The notes under the pieces: generated by a model
Seen by the model: only the letters and a program-made list of their open reading frames with translations
What the model was told of the DNA's origin: nothing
The model's database searches: none
Translations under genes and position numbers: made by a program
NCBI GenBank assembly: GCA_036675475.1
Contig: JAKFEY010000033.1
Span: 1 to 58,138 of the forward strand
Length of the DNA stretch: 58,138 nucleotides
DNA from: JALYRV01 sp036675475
GTDB lineage: Bacteria; Acidobacteriota; Vicinamibacteria; Vicinamibacterales; SCN-69-37
Direction: 5' to 3'
In this document: piece after piece, positions 10,774 to 17,927 of the stretch
Numbering within the stretch: the stretch's first letter is position 1
Layout: the number at the start of each line of letters is the position of its first letter

Positions 10774-13259
10774 CAGTTCCTCAACATCTTTCCGGTTTTC
10801 AGCGTGTGCGCGATGCGCTCGAGCGTTTTGCGCTCGCCCGTGAGTTTCAGGAACGCTTCGCGCTCGAGGTCCAGCAGCTGCTGCTCGCTGATTGAGGTGC
10901 GATGCGCGACGTCGCCGCCCGCGAGGATGCGCGCGAGCGCGCGTCCGATCGCCGCGTCATGATCGCTGATCCGCGCCGCCCGATGCGCCAGGTGCACGCC
11001 AAGCTTCAGTGCCGCCTCGATGTCGGGCCCACCTACCGGAATCGCCGCACGCAGCTGCGGCGGCTGATAGCCGGCGGCCGCGCGCGCCAGCGCGGTGCGC
11101 TTCGCATCCGCCACCACGCGCTCGCGATTCATCGTCACATGATCGACATCGCGCAGATAGCCAAGCTGCCGCGCATGCGGCGCGCTTGTCGACACCTTGC
11201 CGAAGCCGATGGTCTCGAACACGCGCTGCACGTGCGGCAGCAGATCGGCGGATGGATCCGGCATCGCCTCCATCGCGCGCGCCAGCATCTCCTTCGTGCC
11301 GCCGCCGGCCGGAATCAGGCCGACGCCGACTTCCACCAGGCCGATGTAGGTCTCGGCCGCGGCTTGCACGCGATCGGCATGCAGCGCGATCTCGCATCCA
11401 CCGCCCAGCGCCATACCGGCCGTCGCCACCACCACCGGCACCGGCGACCGCCGCAGCGTCATCGTCGCGCGCTGGAAGCTGCGCACCATCAGGTCGATGT
11501 CGTCCCATTCGCCTTCCTGCGCGGCCAGAAGCAGCAGCATCAGGTTGGCGCCGGCCGAGAAGTGCTGGCCCTGGGTGCCGACGACCAGGCCGAGATAGCC
11601 GGACGAAGCCGCCGCGACGCCGGCCTCGAGCATCTCCATCGTGTCGCCGCCGATGGCATTCATCTTCGAGTGCAGCTCGATGGCGAGCACGCCGTCGCCG
11701 AGGTCGATCAGGCTCGCGCCGGAATTCGTCTTCAGCACCGCTCCTGACGGCGACGCGGGCATTCCTGCCGCGCCGTCGGGGTGCGGGCGCGCCATAGAGC
11801 GGTCGCGCCTGCGATCTTTTAACGCCGGCGCGTCAGGAACGCCCGCATCGCCTGTGCCTGAAGACGACAGCATCTCTCCCGCGCCGTCGGGGTGCGGGCG
11901 CGCCAAAGAGCGGTCGCGCCTGCGATCTTTTAACGACGGCGCGGGAGAGATGCTGTCGTCTTCGACAGCGCTGACGGCGCTTCGCGCGGTCGCCAGCAGG
12001 CCGTAGTCCGGGTGCGCCGGCGGCAGGGGGCCGTCGCGGAAGGTGTTGCGGCCGGCGGCGAGGGCGGCGGCGACGATCGTCGGCGCCTGATCGGGCGCGA
12101 CGTTCGCGGCGGCGAGGACTTCGCGGATGCCGATGGCGTCCCAGAGCTCGAAGGGGCCGAGGTCCCAGCCGAAGCCCCAGCGCATCGCGCGATCGACATC
12201 GTCGACCGAGTCGGCGACGTCGGGAGCGATGCGGGCGGCGTAGAGCAGCGTGGGCGCGAGCGTGGCGCGCAGGAATTCGCCGGCGCGGTCGGTGGCGCCA
12301 AACAGCGTCTTGACGCGCGATCCGACGTCGTCGATCGCGCGCGCGGCCTCGACGGACGCGAACTTCGGCTTGACGCGCGGCACGTACGCGCCGGTCGAGA
12401 GGTCGCGAACGAGAATGTTGGAGTCGGCTTTTTGAAAGAAGCCGCGCCCCGCTTTTTCGCCGGTCGCGCCTTCGCGCGACATGGTTTCGACGAACGGCGG
12501 CAGGCGGAAGGCTTCCTCTTTCAGATTGGTCTCGAGATCGGAGGCCACTTTCGCGAGGATGTCGATGCCCGCGATGTCGGCGGTGCGGAAGGTCGCGCTT
12601 TTCGGGCGGCCGATGGCCGGGCCCGTGAGCGCGTCGACCTCGTCGATCGTGAAGCGGCCGGCGGCCACGAGCTCCAGCGTGCGCGCCATGCCGTAGATGC
12701 CAAGACGATTCGCGATGAAGCCGGGCGAGTCCTTCGCCAGCACCACGCCCTTGCCAAGCCGGTAGTCGAGAAACGCGCGCAGCTCGGAGATCACCGCGGG
12801 CGACGTCGCCTCGGTGGGAATCAGTTCCACGAGTGGCAAGTAACGCGGCGGGTTGAAAAAGTGGGTGCCGAGAAAGCCGGTTGAGAATTGGTGAGTTAAG
12901 AGTTGGTGAATCGGGATCCCCGAAGTGTTCGTGCTGACGATCGATGTCGGCTTGAGGTGCGGCGCGAGCGCGCTGAAGAGCGCCTGCTTGGCGTCGAGCT
13001 TCTCGACGATGGCCTCGATGATCCAGTCGGTCTTGCCGGCATCGGCGAGGCGCTCCTCGAACGAGCCGGTCGTGATCAGTGCGGCTGCGTCCGCGGTGAA
13101 GAACGGATCGGGCTTGAGCCGGCGCGCGCGCTCGAGGCCGGCCTTTGCCGCGTCGGCCGTCACGTCGAGCAGCAGCACGGGCACACCCGCGTTGGCGAGG
13201 TGCGCGGCAATCTGCGCGCCCATGGTGCCGGCGCCGAGGACCGAGGCGGAGAGGATCAT
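10773..13259 (-). CDS. fadN: 3-hydroxyacyl-CoA dehydrogenase / enoyl-CoA hydratase, FadN type
   Basis: 828 residues from ATG 13259, overlapping the TetR stop by four bases; Bacillus FadN has about 789. The order is dehydrogenase first: NAD-binding GAGTMG at 9-14, dehydrogenase C-terminal parts to about residue 425, then a crotonase domain from about 510. The crotonase domain has the oxyanion loop FSAGANL and two catalytic-type Glu residues in GGGCEIALHAD and GLVEVGVGLIPAGGG. It does hydration and oxidation in beta-oxidation. Residues about 433-506 are not part of either domain: they derive from two hairpin elements. Residues about 115-126 (HQLLTHQFST) derive from a tandem array. The linker is probably disordered. 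Confidence 0.95.
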   Translation of the reverse strand: MILSASVLGAGTMGAQIAAHLANAGVPVLLLDVTADAAKAGLERARRLKPDPFFTADAAALITTGSFEERLADAGKTDWIIEAIVEKLDAKQALFSALAPHLKPTSIVSTNTSGIPIHQLLTHQFSTGFLGTHFFNPPRYLPLVELIPTEATSPAVISELRAFLDYRLGKGVVLAKDSPGFIANRLGIYGMARTLELVAAGRFTIDEVDALTGPAIGRPKSATFRTADIAGIDILAKVASDLETNLKEEAFRLPPFVETMSREGATGEKAGRGFFQKADSNILVRDLSTGAYVPRVKPKFASVEAARAIDDVGSRVKTLFGATDRAGEFLRATLAPTLLYAARIAPDVADSVDDVDRAMRWGFGWDLGPFELWDAIGIREVLAAANVAPDQAPTIVAAALAAGRNTFRDGPLPPAHPDYGLLATARSAVSAVEDDSISPAPSLKDRRRDRSLARPHPDGAGEMLSSSGTGDAGVPDAPALKDRRRDRSMARPHPDGAAGMPASPSGAVLKTNSGASLIDLGDGVLAIELHSKMNAIGGDTMEMLEAGVAAASSGYLGLVVGTQGQHFSAGANLMLLLLAAQEGEWDDIDLMVRSFQRATMTLRRSPVPVVVATAGMALGGGCEIALHADRVQAAAETYIGLVEVGVGLIPAGGGTKEMLARAMEAMPDPSADLLPHVQRVFETIGFGKVSTSAPHARQLGYLRDVDHVTMNRERVVADAKRTALARAAAGYQPPQLRAAIPVGGPDIEAALKLGVHLAHRAARISDHDAAIGRALARILAGGDVAHRTSISEQQLLDLEREAFLKLTGERKTLERIAHTLKTGKMLRN
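11744..11963. repeat. Two hairpin elements with shared core and private arms inside fadN
   Basis: Core copies at 11770-11830 and 11881-11941 match at 59 of 61 bases, spaced 111 bases apart. Copy B is flanked by perfect 29-base inverted arms (11860-11888 and 11935-11963). Copy A has 29-base arms matching at about 25 of 29. The arm sequences of A and B are unrelated to each other beyond the base nearest the core. Both read in frame and encode twice the segment LKDRRRDRSxARPHPDGA. Confidence 0.92.
12881..12914. repeat. GAGTTAA/GAATTGGT tandem array inside fadN
   Basis: Degenerate 7-8-base units (GAATTGGT, GAGTTAA, GAGTTGGT, GAATCGG on the plus strand) encode HQLLTHQFST in the NAD-domain, replacing a variable helix before FLGTHFFNPPRY. 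Relatives lie at 21866-21893 and 36110-36141. Confidence 0.7.
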
Positions 13260-13858
13260 TCCCCCATCCCGCCCACCAGGATGTCCACGATCTCGTCGGC
13301 CTGCTGCGCGAGGGCGTAGCGGCGGCGGCTCAGGATCCAGTTGGTCGCCATCTCGTCGAGCGCGCCGAAAAACACTTTCGCCGCCATGCGCGCGTTCAGC
13401 GTCTTGCGCAGCACACCGCGCGCCTGGCCGTCCTCGATCGTCTGCTGGATCAGCTTCAGGTAGTCGCGCAGGCCCGAGGTCGACAGCTTCTCCATGAACT
13501 TCGTCGTCTGCCGCAGCTCCACCTGGAAGACCACTGCAAGACTGCGGTCGCGTCCCATGCGCGTCAGGTGCAGCCGCGCGATGCGGCGCAGGCGCTCGAT
13601 GGGATCGGGTTCGCCGGCAAGCGCAGCGCGGCCTTCCGCGATTGCCTCCTTCATGGTGCGGTCGAAGATGGAGGTGAGGATCTCGTCTTTGCTGCGGAAG
13701 TACAGATAGACCGTGCCCGCGGCGATGCCGGCGCCGCGCGCGATGTCGGCCACCTGAGCCGCAAAGAAGCCGCGCTCGGCAAACACCGCGGTGGCGGCGT
13801 CGAGAATCGCCGTGCGCTTGTCGGAGGCCGCGAGAATCGCCACTGAATGAATGGTCAT
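13256..13858 (-). CDS. TetR-family repressor, FadR-like
   Basis: 200 residues. Residues 13-60 are the TetR helix-turn-helix (ILDAATAVFAERGFFAAQV, AGIAAGTVYLYFRSKDEI) and the rest a ligand-binding helical bundle. It is the first gene of the fad operon. In Bacillus and Thermus, TetR-type FadR represses beta-oxidation genes and is released by long-chain acyl-CoA; the same role is inferred here. A perfect inverted repeat at 13842-13863 covers the ATG at 13858. A GTG at 13843 (residue 6) is a possible alternative start that would place the operator just upstream. Confidence 0.92.
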   Translation of the reverse strand: MTIHSVAILAASDKRTAILDAATAVFAERGFFAAQVADIARGAGIAAGTVYLYFRSKDEILTSIFDRTMKEAIAEGRAALAGEPDPIERLRRIARLHLTRMGRDRSLAVVFQVELRQTTKFMEKLSTSGLRDYLKLIQQTIEDGQARGVLRKTLNARMAAKVFFGALDEMATNWILSRRRYALAQQADEIVDILVGGMGE

Positions 13859-13863
13859 TCAGT
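13842..13863. promoter_or_regulatory. Likely FadR operator
   Basis: ACTGAATGA-atgg-TCATTCAGT is a perfect 9-base inverted repeat with a 4-base spacer. Its inner part TGAATGA-N4-TCATTCA has the form of the Bacillus FadR box as I recall it (TGAATGAMTANTCATTCA), differing at one spacer base. It overlaps the start codon of the TetR gene and lies 36 bases before the divergent OmpA-family gene, so it could control both directions. Confidence 0.82.
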
Positions 13864-13899
13864 GCGCGGGCCCGCGTCAAGTGCGTTAAAATCCGGCCC

Positions 13900-14736
13900 A
13901 TGCGCCGCATCACCATCGCTCTCGCCCTGCTCGCCGTGTCAGCACTGCCCGCATTCGCCCAGGAGGACGCCGAAGGCGCCAAGGATCACCCCGTGCTCGC
14001 GCGCATGGCGGGCTTCTATCTGTCAGCCGCCGACGTGCAGGACTTCGCGAAGCACGATTTCACCGTGGGCGACGACACGAAAGCCGTCGAGGGCCGCTAC
14101 TGGCGGCTCGAGTACTGGCTGAAGGAAGGCGCGAAGAACCCCGGCGCGCTCGCCATCGCGCGCAACTACAGCAACGCGCTGGTCGCGAAGAAGGGCCGCA
14201 AGGTGTACGAAGGCGTCGATGCCGGCGGCGGCGACGCCACCGCGACGATGCCGATGGGCGACGGGCGGACGCTGTGGGTCGAGATCAATATTTCCAACAG
14301 CGGCGAAACCTACACCCTCACCATCGTCGAAGAAGCCGCGATGGCGCAGCAGATTGAAGTCACCGCGGCGTGGCTGGCCGAACAGCTGGCGAAGACGGGA
14401 TCGGTGGCGCTCGAGGGCATTACGTTCGACACGGGCAAGGCGGTGATTCGGCCCGAGTCAAAGGCGGTGCTCGACCAGATCGGCACGCTGCTCATGACCG
14501 ACGCCGCGCTCCGGCTCGAGATTCAGGGGCACACCGACAACGTGGGCGCGCCGACGGCCAACCTCACGCTGTCGCAGCAGCGGGCCGAGGCGGTCAAGAC
14601 ATATCTCGTCGAGACGCACCGCATTGCCGCCGCGCGCCTCACCACGGCCGGCTTCGGCGACACGAAGCCGGTGGCCGACAACGGCACAGCTGAAGGGCGC
14701 GCAAGGAACCGGCGCGTCGAACTGCACCGAAAATAA
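13900..14736 (+). CDS. OmpA-family peptidoglycan-binding envelope protein
   Basis: 278 residues with a signal peptide (1-20, cut after AFA-Q). Residues about 20-160 form an unassigned N-terminal domain. Residues about 165-278 are the OmpA C-terminal domain: ITFDTGKAVIRPES, IQGHTDNVG, LSQQRAEAVKTYL and RARNRRVELHRK, with the Asp and Arg that bind diaminopimelate present. It should tether the outer membrane or a periplasmic assembly to peptidoglycan. It is divergent from the fad operon and shares its upstream region. No transmembrane barrel is evident, so it may be periplasmic or lipid-independent. Confidence 0.92.
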   Translation: MRRITIALALLAVSALPAFAQEDAEGAKDHPVLARMAGFYLSAADVQDFAKHDFTVGDDTKAVEGRYWRLEYWLKEGAKNPGALAIARNYSNALVAKKGRKVYEGVDAGGGDATATMPMGDGRTLWVEINISNSGETYTLTIVEEAAMAQQIEVTAAWLAEQLAKTGSVALEGITFDTGKAVIRPESKAVLDQIGTLLMTDAALRLEIQGHTDNVGAPTANLTLSQQRAEAVKTYLVETHRIAAARLTTAGFGDTKPVADNGTAEGRARNRRVELHRK

Positions 14737-14759
14737 GCAAAACTTGCATGTAAACGGGC

Positions 14760-14788
14760 TTGCTAATACCGGAGTATGGCATTACGAT
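14760..14788 (+). promoter_or_regulatory. Promoter with CsoR-type operator candidate in the spacer
   Basis: A -35 TTGCTA (14760-14765) and -10 TACGAT (14783-14788) are spaced by exactly 17 bases. The spacer starts with the inverted repeat ATAC-cgga-GTAT (14766-14777), where CsoR-family proteins typically bind. Transcription would begin near 14795, only some six bases before GTG 14801, implying a nearly leaderless message. Confidence 0.5.
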
Positions 14789-14800
14789 TTGGCAAAATCC

Positions 14801-15076
14801 GTGCTTGATCCCGAACAGCAGCAAGCCGTCGTCGCGAAGCTGGGTCGCGTCGAACAGCAGGTCCGTGTCATCCGCAAGATGATTCAGGAGCCCGAGCTGT
14901 GCGCCGAGATCCTCCATCAGCTGGCGCAGGCGGAATCCGCGCTCGGCAAAGTCAGCCTCACCGTGCTCAAGATGCACGTGGAAACGTGCGTGCCGACCGG
15001 CGTCAAGACGAGTGAAGAGGAAGGCCGCAACCGCCTGTCCGAGCTCGTCGATATCTTCGACCGCTTCGCGAAATAG
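14801..15076 (+). CDS. CsoR-family metal-sensing repressor, copy 1
   Basis: 91 residues from GTG 14801. TTG 14789 is an alternative start; the ATG at 14776 is out of frame. The DUF156 fold is clear (LGRVEQQVRVIRKMIQEPELC). Cys34, His59 and Cys63 (KMHVETC) reproduce the C-x24-H-x3-C spacing of the Cu(I) triad of CsoR. CsoR tetramers leave DNA when they bind Cu(I). The gene lies 64 bases after the OmpA-family gene and four bases before a paralogue. No copper exporter is adjacent, so the regulated genes are elsewhere, or the sensed ligand differs. Confidence 0.85.
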   Translation: MLDPEQQQAVVAKLGRVEQQVRVIRKMIQEPELCAEILHQLAQAESALGKVSLTVLKMHVETCVPTGVKTSEEEGRNRLSELVDIFDRFAK

Positions 15077-15080
15077 CCGC

Positions 15081-15365
15081 ATGCTCACCAAGGAAATGCA
15101 GCAGTCGATGACCGCGCGGCTCAACCGCGTCGAGGGACAGTTGCGCGGCATCCGGCGCATGGTGCAGGAGCCGCGGCTCTGCATCGAAATCCTGCAGCAG
15201 CTTGCCGCCGCCGAGGCGGCGCTCAACCGCGTCAGCCTCGAGATCTTCCGCTTCCACGTCGACATCTGCCTGCCCGCCGACCTGGTGAAGGACGAAACGC
15301 TCAAGGACCAGCGCCTGGGCGAGCTCGTCGAGATTTTCGACCGCTTCACCAAGGGCAAAATCTAG
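15081..15365 (+). CDS. CsoR-family metal-sensing repressor, copy 2
   Basis: 94 residues from ATG 15081. It is homologous to copy 1 and has the same Cys34-His59-Cys63 triad (RLCIEIL, RFHVDIC). The N-terminal stretch LNRVEGQLRGIRRMVQEPRLC is closer to the family consensus than copy 1. Four bases separate it from the upstream copy, so the two proteins are made together and could form mixed tetramers. The next gene (15387) starts only 21 bases later and may be cotranscribed, though a link between copper sensing and murein recycling is not established. Confidence 0.9.
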   Translation: MLTKEMQQSMTARLNRVEGQLRGIRRMVQEPRLCIEILQQLAAAEAALNRVSLEIFRFHVDICLPADLVKDETLKDQRLGELVEIFDRFTKGKI

Positions 15366-15386
15366 TTCCGACTAAAATGGCTCGTC

Positions 15387-17747
15387 ATGTCTGGACGAGC
15401 CGTCGCCATCATCCTTCTGTGTCTCGTCTCCGCGGGCGTCGTGCCGCCGCTGCAGGCGCGGCAGGCCAGCCCGCTGCCGGCCCTCGATCGCGTGATCGAA
15501 GAAGCCATCGCCGGGAAGAAGCTGCCCGGGGCCGTCGTCCTCATCGGCAAGGGGGACCAGACGCGGGTCCGCAAGGCGTACGGCCACCGCGCGCTGGTGC
15601 CGGCGGTCGAGCCGATGACGCTCGACACCATCTTCGATCTCGCGTCGCTCACCAAGGTTGTGGCGACGACCACGGCCGTCATGCAGCAGGTGGAGCAGGG
15701 ACGCATCCGGCTCGACGATCGCGTCGCTGACTACATCCCCGGCTTCGGCAAGTACGGCAAGGAACGCATCACCGTGCGCCAGCTGATGACGCACATGTCG
15801 GGCCTCAGGCCCGACCTCGATCTGAGCGACGAGTTCGAGGGGCGCGCTACCGCCATCGAGTACGCGCTCGAAGAGATTCCGCAGGGCGCGCCCGGACGCG
15901 TCTTCATCTACAGCGACATCAACTTCTTCCTGCTCGCCGACATCGTGGCGCGCACCAGCGGCATGCCGTTCGAGCAGTACGTGCGCGAGCGCATCTTCAC
16001 GCCGCTCGGCATGAAGGACACGATGTTCCTGCCGCCGGCCTCGCTGGCGCCGCGGATTGCGCCCACCCAGCCGTGCGAGAAGCTGGCGTGGCCGTGCGGC
16101 GAGAACGCGCCCATGCTGCGCGGCGTGGTGCACGATCCGACCGCGCGGCGGATGGACGGCGTCGCCGGGCACGCGGGCCTGTTCGGCACGGCCGACGATC
16201 TCGCGAAGTTCGCGCGCATGCTGCTCAACAAGGGCACGCTCAACGGCACGCGCGTGCTGTCGCCGCTCAGCGTGGAGCGCATGACGTCGCCCGCGACGCC
16301 GCCGAACGAGCCGAACCTGCGCGGCCTTGGCTGGGACATCGGCTCGAGCTTCTCGAGCAACCGCGGCGATCTGCTGCCGCTCGGCACCTTCGGCCACACG
16401 GGCTTTACCGGCACGTCGATCTGGATCGATCCGGTTTCGAAGCTGTTCGTGATCTTCCTCTCGAACCGCGTGCATCCGGACGGCAAAGGCGACGTCACGC
16501 CGCTGCGCGGTCTGGTCGCATCGATAGCGGCCGCCGCGTATGTGGACCAGCCCCGGACGGAAGCGGAATTTGCCCGCAACTTTTTCCCAGTCTCACCAGC
16601 AACCAGCAACCAGCAGCCAGCAACCCTGACGGGCCTCGACGTCCTGGCCGCCAACGGCTTCGCGGCACTCAAGGGACGCAACGTTGGCCTGATCACCAAT
16701 CACACCGGCGTCTCGCGCAGCGGCGCGACGGCGATCGATCTCTTGTACAAGGCGCCCGGCGTCAAGTTGGTCGCGCTCTTCAGTCCCGAGCACGGCATCC
16801 GCGGCATTCTCGACGCCACCGTCCCCTCGTCGATGGACGAGAAAACCGATCTGCCCATCCACTCGCTCTATGGCGAGACGCGGCGGCCGACCGACGCCAT
16901 GCTGCGCGGCATCGACACGCTCGTGCTCGACCTGCAGGACATCGGCGCGCGCTTCTACACCTACACGACCACAATGGCGTACGTGCTCGAGGAAGCGGCG
17001 AAGCGCAAGATTCGCGTGGTGGTGCTCGATCGGCCCAATCCGATTAATGGATTTGCGATCGAAGGCCCGGCGCTCGACGATGCGGCGGTGGGCTTCACGG
17101 GTTACATGCGCCGCATGCCGATTCGACATGGCATGACGATGGGCGAGCTGGCGGTGCTGTTCAACGCGGAGCGGAAGATTGGCGCCGATCTGCAGGTGAT
17201 TGAGATGCGCGGGTGGCGGCGCGAGCAGTGGTTCGACGAGACGCGGCTGCCGTGGATCAATCCGTCGCCGAACATGCGCAACCTGATTCAGGCGACGCTC
17301 TATCCCGGGATTGGCGCGTTCGAGGGGACGAATCTATCGGTGGGCCGCGGCACGGACACGCCGTTCGAGCAGATTGGCGCGCCGTGGATCAACGGGCAGG
17401 CGCTGGCGGACGCGCTCAACGCGCGCGGGATTCCGGGTGTGAGTTTCTATCCGGTGACGTTCACGCCGGCGGCGAGCAAGTTCGCGAAAGAGGAGTGCCA
17501 GGGCGTGTTCATCATGGTGCTCGACCGCGCGGCGATCCGGCCGGTGCGCGTCGGCATCGAGATCGCGTCGGCGCTCACGAAACTGCACGGAACGGCATTC
17601 GACATCGACAAGGCCCTGCGGCTGTTTGGATCGGCGCGCGATCTGGCGCGCATCAAGGCCGGCGACGACCCGGCGCGCCTTGCGGCGTCGTGGGCCGGGG
17701 CTGAGGCGCGCTGGCGCCGTTTGCGGGCGAAACACCTCATTTACTGA
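15387..17747 (+). CDS. AmiE-like serine hydrolase fused to NamZ-like exo-N-acetylmuramidase (DUF1343, GH171)
   Basis: 786 residues with a signal peptide (1-25). Residues about 30-395 are a beta-lactamase-fold hydrolase with the S-x-x-K motif SLTK and YSD in the Y-x-N position. Residues about 415-786 are DUF1343: NVGLITNHTGVSRSG, the likely catalytic Glu in LFSPEHGIRG, and DLQDIGARFYTYTTTM. In Bacillus the separate proteins AmiE and NamZ act in turn on peptidoglycan: AmiE strips peptides and NamZ releases terminal MurNAc. Here both steps would sit on one secreted chain. The linker VSPATSNQQPATL (about residues 402-413) is a CAGCAAC array. Confidence 0.92.
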   Translation: MSGRAVAIILLCLVSAGVVPPLQARQASPLPALDRVIEEAIAGKKLPGAVVLIGKGDQTRVRKAYGHRALVPAVEPMTLDTIFDLASLTKVVATTTAVMQQVEQGRIRLDDRVADYIPGFGKYGKERITVRQLMTHMSGLRPDLDLSDEFEGRATAIEYALEEIPQGAPGRVFIYSDINFFLLADIVARTSGMPFEQYVRERIFTPLGMKDTMFLPPASLAPRIAPTQPCEKLAWPCGENAPMLRGVVHDPTARRMDGVAGHAGLFGTADDLAKFARMLLNKGTLNGTRVLSPLSVERMTSPATPPNEPNLRGLGWDIGSSFSSNRGDLLPLGTFGHTGFTGTSIWIDPVSKLFVIFLSNRVHPDGKGDVTPLRGLVASIAAAAYVDQPRTEAEFARNFFPVSPATSNQQPATLTGLDVLAANGFAALKGRNVGLITNHTGVSRSGATAIDLLYKAPGVKLVALFSPEHGIRGILDATVPSSMDEKTDLPIHSLYGETRRPTDAMLRGIDTLVLDLQDIGARFYTYTTTMAYVLEEAAKRKIRVVVLDRPNPINGFAIEGPALDDAAVGFTGYMRRMPIRHGMTMGELAVLFNAERKIGADLQVIEMRGWRREQWFDETRLPWINPSPNMRNLIQATLYPGIGAFEGTNLSVGRGTDTPFEQIGAPWINGQALADALNARGIPGVSFYPVTFTPAASKFAKEECQGVFIMVLDRAAIRPVRVGIEIASALTKLHGTAFDIDKALRLFGSARDLARIKAGDDPARLAASWAGAEARWRRLRAKHLIY
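16594..16625. repeat. CAGCAAC heptamer array at the AmiE-NamZ fusion point
   Basis: CAGCAAC, CAGCAAC, CAGCAGC, CAGCAAC preceded by TCAC, in frame, encoding the linker between the two catalytic domains. It is the same family as 7109-7140 and 36585-36619. Confidence 0.92.
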
Positions 17748-17768
17748 GGGAGACTTTCCCAAATCCGG

Positions 17769-17797
17769 ACAGTTGGATCGCGGGGATTCAGTATACT
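17769..17797 (+). promoter_or_regulatory. Candidate promoter of receptor 2
   Basis: A good -10 TATACT (17792-17797) follows a weak -35 ACAGTT (17769-17774) with a 17-base spacer. It leaves a leader of about 125 bases before ATG 17928, which follows a GGGAGGG site. The 180-base gap holds no gene. Confidence 0.4.
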
Positions 17798-17927
17798 GGA
17801 TGCACCCGCCCAGTCCCTCCCGTAAGTCGTTGCAAACAAACAAAAACAGTGTGGGTGTGGCGCTTGCAATGCGCGCCATACGCGGATAGAGTTCGTCGTT
17901 CGTTTTTTCATTCCCTGGGAGGGTTGG

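Noticed and set aside
13260..13982. N-terminal extension of the fadN frame by about 240 codons
   Set aside because: It is an Arg/His-rich shadow of the TetR gene. The true start ATG 13259 overlaps the TetR stop and begins the NAD-binding fold.
14776..14808. ATG after the GGAG at 14771 as start of CsoR copy 1
   Set aside because: It is out of frame and stops after ten codons.
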